DNA of 47,128 nt from an uncultured Eggerthellaceae bacterium (lineage in GTDB: Bacteria > Actinomycetota > Coriobacteriia > Coriobacteriales > Eggerthellaceae): positions 1 through 47,128 of the forward strand of contig CATKXW010000016.1 in assembly GCA_949840905.1 (NCBI GenBank). Reading direction: 5' to 3'. The notes under the pieces were generated by a model. The model did not search any database and was not told the DNA's origin. It saw nothing but the letters and a program-made list of their open reading frames with translations. The position numbers and the translations under genes were made by a program. How positions within the stretch are numbered: the first letter of the stretch is position 1; each line of letters starts with the position of its first letter. Positions 34,997-44,035 of the stretch are shown piece by piece.

Positions 34997-35941
34997 TCAA
35001 AGCGGCATCGTACGGGTGCAGGCGATGTCAGCAGTGATGGTAGCGATGAGCTCTTCGGTGGACGCGAAGCGCCTCATGGGCCGAAGGAACTGATGGAAGC
35101 GCAATTCAAGACGCTGTCCGTAGATCTCTTGGTCGAAATCGAGCAGATGCGCCTCCACGTTGGCGGTGGTCGCATCCTCGAAGGTGAGCGCGACGCCCAC
35201 GTTCACCGCTGCTCGATAGCGCGCACCATCCACCAACGCCTCAGACGCATACACCCCCTCGGCCAAGGGCAGCAGCAGCTCGTCCACCACCATGTTCGCC
35301 GTGCGAATGCCGAATTCGCGTCCATCGCCCCGACCGCGCTCGATGGTGCCCACCACCGAGAACGGCTGGGTCAGCAGCGCGTTCGCCTCTTCGAGCCTCC
35401 CCTCGCCCGGATCGGCGAGCAATCGGCGGATGCGAGTGGAAGTGATGGGCTCATCGTCGAAGGTCTCCAGCTCATAGGCGAGCACTTCGGTGCCCGTGCG
35501 CTCGCCCCAGAACCGCAGCGTACCCACATCTCCTCGAGCCCCAGCACCGAAGCGCAGGTCACGGCCCACATGCAGCGACCCCGGGGGGTCCTGGGCGAAG
35601 GTGCGCTCGAGGAACGCGAGCGGTTCGAGGGAGGCGAGCGCACGACCGAAGGGCAGCACCACCACATGATCGACCCCCGTAGCGGCCAGAGCTGCGATGC
35701 GACGCTCATCGTCCATGAGCTTGCGGAATCCCTCTTTGGCGAACACCTCGTCGGGGTCGCGATCGAAGGTGATCACCACCGAGGGGACCCCCTGACGCGC
35801 CCCATGGGCCCGCGCGCTCTCGATGATGAAGCGATGGCCCTTATGCACGCCGTCGAACACCCCGAAAGCGCAGGATGCACCTGCGAAGAGCGATCGATCG
35901 AAGGCACCATCGAAGCGATGGACGTTCTCGTTGCTAGGCAT
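34997..35941 (-). CDS. ribF: Bifunctional riboflavin kinase / FAD synthetase
   Basis: 314 residues. The N-terminal FMN adenylyltransferase domain has FGVFDGVHKGHRFII and the ..DEPITSTRIRRLL motif. The C-terminal flavokinase domain (from about 190) has FSVVGTIERGRGDGREFGIRTANM, then the conserved Glu within EIYGQRLELRFHQFLRPM. It makes FMN and FAD. It overlaps the end of truB by 8 bp and is the last gene of the translation block, as in many bacteria where ribF follows truB. Confidence 0.94.
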   Translation of the reverse strand: MPSNENVHRFDGAFDRSLFAGASCAFGVFDGVHKGHRFIIESARAHGARQGVPSVVITFDRDPDEVFAKEGFRKLMDDERRIAALAATGVDHVVVLPFGRALASLEPLAFLERTFAQDPPGSLHVGRDLRFGAGARGDVGTLRFWGERTGTEVLAYELETFDDEPITSTRIRRLLADPGEGRLEEANALLTQPFSVVGTIERGRGDGREFGIRTANMVVDELLLPLAEGVYASEALVDGARYRAAVNVGVALTFEDATTANVEAHLLDFDQEIYGQRLELRFHQFLRPMRRFASTEELIATITADIACTRTMPL

Positions 35942-36977
35942 GACCGCGGCTCACTCCCCCTTGGAACACCTTTTCCGGCTTCAAGCGACGACGCTCGCCG
36001 TCATAGCCGTAGAGCGCGAGCAGTCGATTGCCTCCGATGACGGCCACCAGCTCGCCGTCTTCCAAAGGGGATGGGCTCTCCCGCAGATCGCTCATGCAAG
36101 CGCACACATCCCGGCGGGCCTCCGTGGCCTCGTAAGCGAACAGCTCCACCTCGTCCGGTCGCAGAAAACCGCCGTTCTCCACCGCACGCAGCTGCTCATC
36201 GCGCACGAATACGAAGCGCTTGTTCAGCAACCGGACCGGGTCGAGCGCAGCAGCCTCTCCTACCGCTTCGAGCGCTTCCAGAGTGCAGCAATCGTCAAGG
36301 GTCAGCTCACCTGCCACCGTACGCTCCAAGGCGCCCACATGGGCATAGCAGCCCAGCGCCTCGCCAGCATCCCGTGCGATGGAGCGGATATAGGTGCCCT
36401 TCGAGACCGAGAACGCCACGTCCCACGCCACCGTGTCGACGATCCGCGGCCCTTCCGCTGTGCTCAGCTCCTCGGAGATGTCGCGTACCGCGAGCAGTTC
36501 GGCTCGATATATCTCGATGTCGCGAGGCTCCACCTTGATGACGGTGCCCTTGCGAGCCTCGTCGCACGCTTTGCGGCCTCCCACCTTTATGGCCGAGTAG
36601 ACCGGCGGCAACTGCTTCGCCCGCCCCACCAGCGAGGCGACGAAGCGCTCGGCGAACGCTGGATCGCTCAGGTGCGCAGGCACCGGTGCGACATCGGTGA
36701 GCATTCCTTCCGCGTCATCGGTATCGGTGGCGCATCCGAACACGATGCGCACCACATAGCTCTTGTCGTGAGAGGTGAGGTATTCGTTCAAACGGGTGGC
36801 CGACCCGATGCATACCGCCAACACGCCGGTAGCCAGCGGATCGAGGGTGCCTGCGTGGCCCACGCGCTTTTCTCCGAATATGCGACGCACGTGGCTCACC
36901 ACATCATGAGAGGTCATGCCGGGAGGCTTCCGCACGCCAACTACCAGGCTCAGACCCGAATCGCCTCGCTTCGCCAC
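35934..36977 (-). CDS. truB: tRNA pseudouridine-55 synthase
   Basis: 347 residues, longer than the usual 300. The catalytic Asp is in HAGTLDPLATGVL; other family marks are KPPGMTSHDVV, LPPVYSAIKVGG and SVSKGTYIRSIARD. Isomerises U55 in the T loop of tRNAs. The start is a GTG at 36977 with AAGGA in the last codons of nrnA. The extra C-terminal part (about 250-347) resembles a small PUA-like domain. Confidence 0.94.
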   Translation of the reverse strand: MAKRGDSGLSLVVGVRKPPGMTSHDVVSHVRRIFGEKRVGHAGTLDPLATGVLAVCIGSATRLNEYLTSHDKSYVVRIVFGCATDTDDAEGMLTDVAPVPAHLSDPAFAERFVASLVGRAKQLPPVYSAIKVGGRKACDEARKGTVIKVEPRDIEIYRAELLAVRDISEELSTAEGPRIVDTVAWDVAFSVSKGTYIRSIARDAGEALGCYAHVGALERTVAGELTLDDCCTLEALEAVGEAAALDPVRLLNKRFVFVRDEQLRAVENGGFLRPDEVELFAYEATEARRDVCACMSDLRESPSPLEDGELVAVIGGNRLLALYGYDGERRRLKPEKVFQGGVSRGHA

Positions 36978-36983
36978 CGCAGC

Positions 36984-37976
36984 TCAGTCCTTTCCGAGCG
37001 CAGCGAGCGCAGCGGCGCTCACCACATCGATCGCCTCGCCGAGCGGACAGTGCAAGGTGAAGCCTGCCGCAGCTCGATGCCCTCCGCCGTCGAAGCGGCG
37101 AGCGATGGCAGCCACGTCGGTGCCATCCTTCGAGCGGAAACTGCCGCGCACCTCCCCTTCCTGCTCCCGCAGGATGCAGGCGATGCGCACCCCCCTCACA
37201 GAGCGCAGTATGTCGATGAGAGGCTCCGCATCGGCCTTCACGGCCCCCACCTCCTCCATCTCGCGACGACCGATCCATGACAGCACGAGAGCGCCTTCAG
37301 CGAGGAAGCGCATGTGCGCTATGGCGAGCCGCTGCAGCTCCAAGGAAGCGACAGAGCGGTTCTGGCACACCTGCTGGGCGATGGTGGAGGGGTCGGCTCC
37401 TGCTGCCACCATCTCCGCTCCCAAAGCGAACGCCTCAGCATCGGCGTTCTGGTGCTGGAAGCTGCCCGTGTCGGTCATCAGCCCGGTATAGGCGCAGGTG
37501 GCGATGGCGGCATCGGCAGCGATGCCCATGGCCTGCACGGTGCGCCAGATAAGCGTGGTGGTGGAAGCGGCGTCCGGATCGGTGTAGCTCAGCTGGGACA
37601 TGGCCCGATCGGCCCCGTGATGATCGATGGTGATGGTGAGCGCCGCCCGCTCTTGCACGGCGGCCCCATCGCCCAAGCGAGCAGGCGTGGGCACATCCAC
37701 CGCCACGAACGTATCGCAAGGCCCCTCATAGGCTCTCGCATAGACGAGCTCGCTCGCCCCGGGCAGAAACGAGAACGCCGGGTCGATGGGCTCTTCGCGA
37801 GCGAGCAGGCAGGTGGCGTGCTTGCCTGCGAGACGCAATGCCGCAGCCAAGGCCAACTGCGAGCCAAGGCAGTCGCCATCAGGGCTCACATGGCCGCAGA
37901 TGCAGATATGGCCACCACCGAGCAGCGTCTCGGCGATGGCTTCCAGCGTGGTATTGGTTTGCGGCGTGACAGCCAT
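36984..37976 (-). CDS. nrnA: DHH-family phosphoesterase (NrnA-like oligoribonuclease / pAp phosphatase)
   Basis: 330 residues. DHH catalytic motifs: ICGHVSPDGDCLGS, AVDVPTPARLG, TIDHHGAD and TGLMTDTGSF. The C-terminal DHHA1 part contains FRSKDGTDVAAIARRF and GGGHRAAAG. Such proteins degrade nano-RNAs and often pAp, and sit in rbfA-nrnA-truB clusters. AAGGAGGAG about 7 nt upstream decides for ATG 37976; upstream codons are rejected. The 160-bp gap to rbfA contains a hairpin terminator, so nrnA may also have its own start site. Confidence 0.9.
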   Translation of the reverse strand: MAVTPQTNTTLEAIAETLLGGGHICICGHVSPDGDCLGSQLALAAALRLAGKHATCLLAREEPIDPAFSFLPGASELVYARAYEGPCDTFVAVDVPTPARLGDGAAVQERAALTITIDHHGADRAMSQLSYTDPDAASTTTLIWRTVQAMGIAADAAIATCAYTGLMTDTGSFQHQNADAEAFALGAEMVAAGADPSTIAQQVCQNRSVASLELQRLAIAHMRFLAEGALVLSWIGRREMEEVGAVKADAEPLIDILRSVRGVRIACILREQEGEVRGSFRSKDGTDVAAIARRFDGGGHRAAAGFTLHCPLGEAIDVVSAAALAALGKD

Positions 37977-38057
37977 GTCCTCTCCTCCTTCTTCAAAGGA
38001 CCCCGCGAGGAGGCCTCGGACGATGCGGGTCCGGATCTCAAGAGCAGTGGTCAACCC

Positions 38058-38091
38058 AAAGGAGGCGGCGAGACCTCAGCTCACCGCCTCC
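38058..38091 (-). terminator. Hairpin between rbfA and nrnA, possible partial terminator
   Basis: On the minus strand GGAGGCGGTGAG and CTCGCCGCCTCC form a 12-bp stem (one T-G pair) around a 7-nt loop, followed by only three T residues. This would weaken transcription from the rimP-nusA-infB-rbfA genes into nrnA-truB-ribF. Confidence 0.5.
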
Positions 38092-38136
38092 GATGCATCG
38101 TAACGAACGACCTCTGAAGACCCCGATAGGATGCGC

Positions 38137-38526
38137 CTAGAGCTCTCGTCCCTGATCGAGCGTATCTTCGACCAGCTCTTCCCGCGCACGGTCGCGCTCA
38201 GCATTCAACGCCATGGCCACCGCCTCAGCATCATCGACCGAACGATCGAGGGAGAAGCGCAGCTCCGGCGCTTGCTTCCACGACAGCTTCTTGGCCATGA
38301 GCGAACGGATGCGCCCCCTCGCCTGATCGAACGCCGCCTCCACTTCCGCATACCGCTCCGGATCGGTGGCATAGAACACGTTGCAGACGCTTCTGTCGAA
38401 GCTCACCTCGCAACCGGTGATGGTGACCAGCTGCAAGCGCGGATCGGAGATGTCGAACAGCAGGATGCTCGCTATCACCTCGCGCGCCTGCTCGTTCACC
38501 TTTCGGCTCGCTGCATTCTGCTTCAT
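38137..38526 (-). CDS. rbfA: 30S ribosome-binding factor A
   Basis: 129 residues, the usual size. Marks: NEQAREVIASILLFDISDPR and FDRSVCNVFYATD, then a C-terminal KKLSWKQAPELRFSLDRSVD. RbfA helps 30S maturation near the 5' end of 16S rRNA. It starts only 1 nt after the infB stop, so the two are coupled. The C-terminus is acidic and short, as in other Gram-positives. Confidence 0.93.
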   Translation of the reverse strand: MKQNAASRKVNEQAREVIASILLFDISDPRLQLVTITGCEVSFDRSVCNVFYATDPERYAEVEAAFDQARGRIRSLMAKKLSWKQAPELRFSLDRSVDDAEAVAMALNAERDRAREELVEDTLDQGREL

Positions 38527-38527
38527 G

Positions 38528-41272
38528 CTACTCGGTCCTCTCGACTTCCTTTATCACATAGCCCTCGATGGTGTCGCCCACCTTGATATCCTGGTAACCG
38601 GCGATGCCGATACCGCACTCATAGCCGGAGCGCACCGACTTCACATCGTCTTTGAAGCGGCGCAGCGAATCTATCTCGCCCTCGTAGACCACCGTGCCAT
38701 CGCGCACCACGCGCACCTTGTCGTCACGGCCGATCTCGCCTTCCACCACATAGCAGCCGGCCACGGTGCCTGCCTTCGGCACCTTGAACGTCTCGCGCAC
38801 CTCTGCGATGCCGGTATCCTCTTCCACGATATCGGGCGAGAGCAAGCCCACGCGCGCATCGTTGATATCCTCGATTGCCTGGTAGATGACGCGATAGAGG
38901 CGGATGTCCACCTTCTCCTTTTCGGCCTGCTGACGGCTCTTGCCCGTGGGGCGCACGTTGAAGCCGATGATGATGGCATCCGATGCCGCAGCCAAGGTAA
39001 CGTCGGTCTCGGTGATGCCGCCCACAGCGGAGTGCACGATGTTGATGCGCACCTCCGACTGGTCCATCTTGTTGAAAGCATCGGCCAGAGCCTCGATAGA
39101 GCCTTGCACGTCGGCCTTCACGATGAGGTTAAGGTCGGTCTGCTTGCCCGCCTCGATGCGACTGAACAGGTCGTCCAGGCTCATGTGCGACTTCGTCTCT
39201 TGGGCCGCCAGACGCTCGCGCAGCGCACGCTCCTCGGCCAGCTTGCGGGCGTCGCGCTCGTCCTCGAACACGCGGAATTCGTCACCTGCCACGGGCACCG
39301 AGTTCAAGCCCAGTATCTCCACCGGATCGGCCGGACGCGCCGTTTCCACATGCTCCCCGCGAGGGTTGATGAGGGCGCGCACGCGACCATAGGAGGTGCC
39401 CGCCACCACGATGTCGCCGGTGTGGAGCGTACCGCGCTGCACCAGCACCGTGGCCACCGGGCCGCGGCCCTTGTCCAGGTTCGCCTCGATGACGAAGCCG
39501 GAAGCCGATGTATCGGGGTTCGCCTTCAGCTCCAGCACATCGGCCTGCAAGATGATGGTCTCCAGCAGATCGTCGATATGCTCGCGCTTCTTGGCCGACA
39601 CGTCCACGAACATGTTGGCACCGCCCCATTCCTCGGGGATGACCTCGTATTCCACCAGTTCCTGACGCACGCGATCAGGCGTGGCACCGGGCTTGTCGAT
39701 CTTGTTCACGGCCACCACGATAGGCACTTCTGCGGCCTTGGCGTGGTTGATGGCCTCAACGGTCTGAGGCATGACGCCGTCATCAGCCGCCACCACCAGC
39801 ACGATGACGTCGGTCACCTGGGCACCGCGAGCGCGCATGGCGGTGAACGCCTCATGACCTGGCGTGTCGATGAAGGTGATCTGCCGGCCGTTGATGTTGA
39901 CCACCGAAGCGCCGATGTGCTGGGTGATGCCGCCAGCCTCGCTGGCCACCACGCCGGTATCGCGGATGGCGTCGAGCAGCGAGGTCTTGCCGTGGTCGAC
40001 ATGGCCCATGACCGTGACCACAGGGGGTCGGGACTTGAGGTCCTCTTCAGAATCGTTGTAGACCACCGCGTATTCCTCTTCGGGCGAGACCACGCGCACC
40101 TTACGGCCCATGTCGTCAGCGATGAGCTCGATCAGCTCGTCGCTCATGGACTGGGTGAGGGTGAGCACCTGGCCCAGCATGAACAGGCGCTTGATGACGT
40201 CGTTGGGCTGCACGCCGAGGTTCTCGGCGAACTTGGCGACGGTAGCGCCCTGCGGGATCTCCACCACCGACTCGTCCAGCACGAGGGTAGGATCGAGGCC
40301 CTTCTCCAAGGCCTCCATCTCCGCACGCTCGCGAGCCTCGGCCTCGCGCTTCTCTTTGCGCTTCTTGCGGCGTCCTTCGCCTGCATGGGTGGTGGCAGCC
40401 TCTACGGCCGCTCGGGCTTCGGCGAGCACCTTGTCGCGTTGCAGCTTCTCGGCCTGCACGGCCATCTGAGCGTAGCGATCCTCGCCCTGAGCTGCAACAG
40501 CGCCGCCCTCCAGCTCGGGCACCACCTGCACGCCCTTCTTACCGCGCTTGCCGCCCTTGGCCTGGTCGGCAGCCTGCTTCTGAGCCTGGATGCGCTGCGC
40601 CTCCGATTCTATCTGCGACAGCAGAGAGTCGAATTTCGCCTTCTTTTCCGCCACGGAGATGCGCTGCGGCTCTTTCGGGGCAGCAGCCTCTGTGGCAGCC
40701 GCCTTGCTCCCCTTGCGGCCGCGATTGCGCAGGGCCGCTTCCACGGCCTGCTTCTTCGCCACCTCGGCAGCGGCGCGCTCGGCACGGGCACGGGCCTTCG
40801 CCTCCTGCTTCTCGCGCTCGGCACGCTCCTTCTCCGATTCGATCTGGCTCATGAGGCCGGCCATGTCGCCATTGGAGGGCACAGGTGCCTTCTTCAACGG
40901 CTTTCTGCCATCAGCACCTTCTTCGCCACCCTCTGTACCCTCGCCGCTCTCGGCCTCTCGCTTGGCGCGGGCAGCTTCGCGCTCGGCGAGCTCCTTTTCC
41001 ACCGCAGCGCGGCGAGCGGCCTCTTCGGCCTCCTTCTCGGCGGCCTTGGCCTCCTGCTCCTTCTTCAGCTCAGCGGCCTCTTCAGCCTCCAGCTGGCCGG
41101 CGCGAGCCTTGATCTCGGGCTCGAGGTTCTTGCGCACCTTGTCAACGTAGGCGTCGTTGAGCACGCTCGCATGCGACTTCGCAGGTATCTTCATCTGCTG
41201 AAGCCTCTCAAGCATCTCCTTGCTCGTCATATCGAATTCTTTTGCCAACTCATGTACGCGCATGCTGGCCAT
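38528..41272 (-). CDS. infB: Translation initiation factor IF-2
   Basis: 914 residues. An N-terminal IF2_N module ([20 protein letters not shown]) is followed by a long, charged Ala/Lys/Glu/Arg-rich region with predicted coiled coils (about 55-330), a second IF2_N-like unit, and the GTPase domain: [14 protein letters not shown] near residue 422, [12 protein letters not shown] and NKIDKPGA. Domains II, III and IV follow. IF-2 brings initiator tRNA to the 30S subunit. GAGGAG lies 8 nt before the ATG. It follows nusA by 61 nt; the ylxR gene often found between them is absent. Confidence 0.97.
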   Translation of the reverse strand: MASMRVHELAKEFDMTSKEMLERLQQMKIPAKSHASVLNDAYVDKVRKNLEPEIKARAGQLEAEEAAELKKEQEAKAAEKEAEEAARRAAVEKELAEREAARAKREAESGEGTEGGEEGADGRKPLKKAPVPSNGDMAGLMSQIESEKERAEREKQEAKARARAERAAAEVAKKQAVEAALRNRGRKGSKAAATEAAAPKEPQRISVAEKKAKFDSLLSQIESEAQRIQAQKQAADQAKGGKRGKKGVQVVPELEGGAVAAQGEDRYAQMAVQAEKLQRDKVLAEARAAVEAATTHAGEGRRKKRKEKREAEARERAEMEALEKGLDPTLVLDESVVEIPQGATVAKFAENLGVQPNDVIKRLFMLGQVLTLTQSMSDELIELIADDMGRKVRVVSPEEEYAVVYNDSEEDLKSRPPVVTVMGHVDHGKTSLLDAIRDTGVVASEAGGITQHIGASVVNINGRQITFIDTPGHEAFTAMRARGAQVTDVIVLVVAADDGVMPQTVEAINHAKAAEVPIVVAVNKIDKPGATPDRVRQELVEYEVIPEEWGGANMFVDVSAKKREHIDDLLETIILQADVLELKANPDTSASGFVIEANLDKGRGPVATVLVQRGTLHTGDIVVAGTSYGRVRALINPRGEHVETARPADPVEILGLNSVPVAGDEFRVFEDERDARKLAEERALRERLAAQETKSHMSLDDLFSRIEAGKQTDLNLIVKADVQGSIEALADAFNKMDQSEVRINIVHSAVGGITETDVTLAAASDAIIIGFNVRPTGKSRQQAEKEKVDIRLYRVIYQAIEDINDARVGLLSPDIVEEDTGIAEVRETFKVPKAGTVAGCYVVEGEIGRDDKVRVVRDGTVVYEGEIDSLRRFKDDVKSVRSGYECGIGIAGYQDIKVGDTIEGYVIKEVERTE

Positions 41273-41333
41273 ATCGTTACTCCTCGTGTCCTGCTGTCGG
41301 GTCGCGGCACCAATGGGCGGAAAAGCGCGCCCT

Positions 41334-42599
41334 CTATGCTTCTTCGTTCTCTTCGACCATCAGGAGCTCGGCAACATCGCCGTCTCCCACCGAGTCGACT
41401 ATCTCCATGTCGGCATGGACGCCGCAGTAGCGGCTGTTCGGACGAGCATGGTTACGGCAGCGAGCGCCATTCTCATCCACGTACACGCACACGCCGTCAT
41501 CGCCCTCATCCTCGTCGATGAGCACGTTCTCGTTGGCCAGCGGCTCTCCGGCGAAGCTGGTCGACTTGATGTCGATATGCCAGCCGGTCAGACGGGCTGC
41601 CAGACGGGCGTTCTGTCCCTCCTTGCCGATGGCCAGCGACAGCTGGTCGTCGGGCACCACCACGGTCGCGTAGTGGTTGTCCTCGTCGATGGTCACATGG
41701 CTCACCTTCGCCGGCGACAGAGCATTGGCTACGTAGACGGCAGGATCGTCGCTCCACTGGATGACGTCCACGCGCTCGTTGCGCAGCTCTTCCACCACCA
41801 TGCGGACGCGACTGCCCTTCGGGCCGACGCAAGCGCCCACCGGATCGAGGTTCGACTCTCGCGATGCCACCGCCACCTTCGAGCGGGCGCCCGGCTCTCG
41901 CGCGATGGACTTGATCTCCACCACGCCGTCATATATCTCGGGCACTTCGATCTCGAAGAGGCGACGGATAAGATCCGGATGGGTACGGGACACCACGATG
42001 GAAGGCCGTGCCTGCTCGCCGCGAACGCGCGGCTCGTCGGACTCGGGGTCGCGCACAGCGATGATGAGCACCTTCAGCCGCTGATTGTGGCGATAATGCT
42101 CCGAAGAGGGGCGCTCGTTGCGTTCCTGCGGAGAGCGCTTCGTGTCGTAATGGGGAAGCTCCGCTTCCACCCCATCACGTATCTTGATGATGGTGAAATC
42201 CGGCGTGCCCTGCAGCACCGTGCCGGTGACCAGGTCGCCCACTCGATCGGAGAACTCCTCGTAGATGGACTTGCGGGCCGCCTCGCGCACCAGCGCGTTG
42301 ATGACGCTCTTGGCGTTCTGTGCGGCGATGCGGCTCACATCGCTCGGCGTGACGTCGCGTTCCTCGAACTCGGCATACTCGCCGGTCTCCTCGTCGGGCT
42401 CGCCCACGGGAACCAGCTCGTAGACGTAGATGCGTCCGGTCTGGCGGTCGATGGTCACGCGTGCGTCCCACTCAAGGTCGAGGATGTGCTGATAGCTCTT
42501 GGCCAGCGACTCTTCCAAGCGCTCGATCAGATAGAACTCATCGATGCCTCGCTCATGAGCGAGGGCTTGGAGCGCTTCGATCAATTCTGAAGTTGCCAT
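41334..42599 (-). CDS. nusA: Transcription termination/antitermination factor NusA with C-terminal Cys3His motif
   Basis: 421 residues. An N-terminal RNA-polymerase-binding domain (1 to about 125), an S1 domain (about 130-205), and two KH domains (about 205-345: [20 protein letters not shown] and [20 protein letters not shown]). There are no acidic repeats as in E. coli. Unusual: residues 371-395 read C-x9-C-x10-C-x2-H (Cys371, 381, 392, His395, with [10 protein letters not shown]), similar to small zinc-knuckle motifs, followed by an acidic tail of 26 residues. Gene order rimP-nusA-infB is standard. The nearest binding-site-like word (AAAGGA) is about 15 nt before the ATG. Confidence 0.94.
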   Translation of the reverse strand: MATSELIEALQALAHERGIDEFYLIERLEESLAKSYQHILDLEWDARVTIDRQTGRIYVYELVPVGEPDEETGEYAEFEERDVTPSDVSRIAAQNAKSVINALVREAARKSIYEEFSDRVGDLVTGTVLQGTPDFTIIKIRDGVEAELPHYDTKRSPQERNERPSSEHYRHNQRLKVLIIAVRDPESDEPRVRGEQARPSIVVSRTHPDLIRRLFEIEVPEIYDGVVEIKSIAREPGARSKVAVASRESNLDPVGACVGPKGSRVRMVVEELRNERVDVIQWSDDPAVYVANALSPAKVSHVTIDEDNHYATVVVPDDQLSLAIGKEGQNARLAARLTGWHIDIKSTSFAGEPLANENVLIDEDEGDDGVCVYVDENGARCRNHARPNSRYCGVHADMEIVDSVGDGDVAELLMVEENEEA

Positions 42600-42646
42600 G
42601 ATGGGTCTGCCGTTTCCTTTCTCAGTGCTCTTTCGTTCCGCTCGAG

Positions 42647-43147
42647 CTATTCGTTCGTCGGATCCATCGTCCTGTTGAAGTCGTAGGTTCCCTTGATGGA
42701 AGCCCGTTTCATGTTCCCATAGGGGATGCGCAACGTCTCGCCGTCAACCTCCAGGAGCACCGTTTCGCCCTCGATACCGGCCAACGCCCCGGTGAACGAC
42801 GCACGGCCCTCGATGGGCTCGACGGTCTTGACCACGGCCGTCTCACCAGCGAAGCGTTGGAAATGCGCGAGGGTGCGCAGCGGGCGGTCGATGCCAGGCG
42901 AAGACACTTCCAGGGTGTAGGCCCCGGGGAACGGGTCGATCCGGTCCATGATCTCGCCGATCCACGCCTGAGCCGAGGAGAGCACGTCGAAGCTGACCCC
43001 CGTAGCCTCATCGAGGGTGTCCACGTACACGCGGATGGTGGGAGCGCGCTTAGCGCCCACTATCTCGATGGTGACGATCTCGATGCCCTCTTCGGCTGCA
43101 CGCGGCTCCAGCGCCGAGAGCAGTCCTTTCTCCTTCGCAGTGAGCAC
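42647..43147 (-). CDS. rimP: Ribosome maturation factor RimP
   Basis: About 166 residues. Marks: the early GIEIVTIEIVGAKRAPTIRVYVD, then LEVSSPGIDRPLRTLAHFQRF, and a C-terminal Sm-like domain with VLLEVDGETLRIPYGNM. RimP acts in 30S assembly. The start is most likely the GTG at 43147, with GGAGG 11 nt upstream. A longer in-frame start at 43300 would read through a complete terminator hairpin and adds a non-conserved stretch, so I reject it. It is the first gene of rimP-nusA-infB-rbfA. Confidence 0.9.
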   Translation of the reverse strand: MLTAKEKGLLSALEPRAAEEGIEIVTIEIVGAKRAPTIRVYVDTLDEATGVSFDVLSSAQAWIGEIMDRIDPFPGAYTLEVSSPGIDRPLRTLAHFQRFAGETAVVKTVEPIEGRASFTGALAGIEGETVLLEVDGETLRIPYGNMKRASIKGTYDFNRTMDPTNE

Positions 43148-43171
43148 GCGCGGCTTCACCTCCCTCACAAT

Positions 43172-43196
43172 AAAAAAAGCGGGACAAGCCCACTTT
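43172..43196 (-). terminator. Intrinsic terminator in the rimP leader (putative attenuator)
   Basis: On the minus strand AAAGTGGG and CCCGCTTT pair (8 bp with one T-G) around CTTGT, directly followed by a run of seven T residues. It ends only about 8 nt before the ribosome binding site of rimP, and the nearest promoter-like element is upstream of it. Every transcript starting there must therefore pass it. Confidence 0.7.
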
Positions 43197-43228
43197 CCTG
43201 AAACGTCGAAAAGTTGTCGCGCCACCCC

Positions 43229-43243
43229 GCGCTCTATGAGCGC
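43229..43243 (-). promoter_or_regulatory. Leader hairpin upstream of the attenuator
   Basis: GCGCTC and GAGCGC form a perfect 6-bp stem with a 3-nt loop. Its 3' arm continues into GCGGGG (43225-43230), which is complementary to the 3' arm TCCCGC of the terminator, so hairpin and terminator on one side and the long-range pairing on the other are mutually exclusive. Confidence 0.45.
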
Positions 43244-43259
43244 GAGAGCAGCGTATATC

Positions 43260-43268
43260 TTTATACCA
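43260..43268 (-). promoter_or_regulatory. Putative extended -10 promoter of rimP-nusA-infB
   Basis: TGGTATAAA on the minus strand fits the extended -10 pattern. A start near 43253 would give a leader of about 105 nt that holds both hairpins. Confidence 0.5.
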
Positions 43269-43357
43269 TAACTCCCTCGACTTTGATAGTGTTTTTTCAA
43301 ACGGACGGCAGGTCGAGCCTCGAACGACGGCGAAGGACACGGGAAGGGCTGCCACGA

Positions 43358-44032
43358 TCAGGAAGCCCAGAGGTATCCGACGCCTCGCACGGTCTCTAGA
43401 TGCTGGGCGAGCTCTGGCCCCAGCTTGGCGCGCACGCGACGCACATGCACGTCCACGGTGCGGCTGCCGCCGTAATAGTCGAATCCCCACACGCGCCTGA
43501 GCAGCGCGTCGCGAGAATAGGTGCGCCCCGGATGAGTGGCCAGAAAGGCCAAGAGCGCGTATTCCATATAGGTGAGGTCGAGGGGCTCCTCGTTCACCTT
43601 CACCTGATAGGTGGCCAGGTTCAACGTCATGGCATCCACCATGATCAGATCGGCGGCCGATCCTTCGTTGCCGGGCCACAGCAGCTGACGGATGCGGGTG
43701 GCGCATTCCTCGCCGCTCGCGCCATCCATGACGAAATCAGCGTGAACGCGCAAGGGCAGTCGGAACATCGGCAGCGCGCCCTCTCCCACTATCAGCAGCA
43801 TGGCAGCGGCACCCTCTTCCACCACCATCTCCTCCACGGCGGCCAATCCCTCCACCGCTTCGGCGCGCGCCTCGTAGATGACCAGGTCGTGGCCTGGATG
43901 CTGCACCAGCAGATGCTCTAGCTGCGCCGAGGACCCCGCGAACACGTCGCAATCGAGCTGGGTCAGAACCTTCTGGAACTTATGGGCGTTATCGAGGCTG
44001 TCAGCGATGAAGATGACCGTCTTGCGCTCCAT
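43358..44032 (-). CDS. glnR: GlnR-like orphan OmpR-type response regulator
   Basis: 224 residues. The receiver-like N-terminus lacks the phosphorylation site: where the acceptor Asp is expected the sequence is LVIYEAR, with Glu54, and the N-terminal acidic pair is reduced (IADSLDN). The C-terminal winged helix (about 130-224) has LDLTYMEYALLAFLATHPGR and WGFDYYGGSRTVDVHVRRVR, which closely follows actinobacterial GlnR. GlnR is the global nitrogen regulator of actinobacteria and controls glnA. Here it starts 3 nt after the glnA stop, without a binding site of its own, so it should be translationally coupled. No sensor kinase gene is nearby. The name is an inference from motif and context. Confidence 0.72.
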   Translation of the reverse strand: MERKTVIFIADSLDNAHKFQKVLTQLDCDVFAGSSAQLEHLLVQHPGHDLVIYEARAEAVEGLAAVEEMVVEEGAAAMLLIVGEGALPMFRLPLRVHADFVMDGASGEECATRIRQLLWPGNEGSAADLIMVDAMTLNLATYQVKVNEEPLDLTYMEYALLAFLATHPGRTYSRDALLRRVWGFDYYGGSRTVDVHVRRVRAKLGPELAQHLETVRGVGYLWAS

Positions 44033-44035
44033 GGC

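Noticed and set aside
40320-41110. Repetitive Ala/Glu/Lys coding stretch considered as a DNA repeat array
   Set aside because: It is the normal low-complexity N-terminal region of IF-2; the repeats are at codon level and irregular.
38381-41521. Plus-strand open frame of more than 1000 codons opposite infB
   Set aside because: It is the antisense of the highly biased Ala/Glu/Lys codons of infB; the encoded protein is repetitive, without domains, and infB on the other strand is certain.
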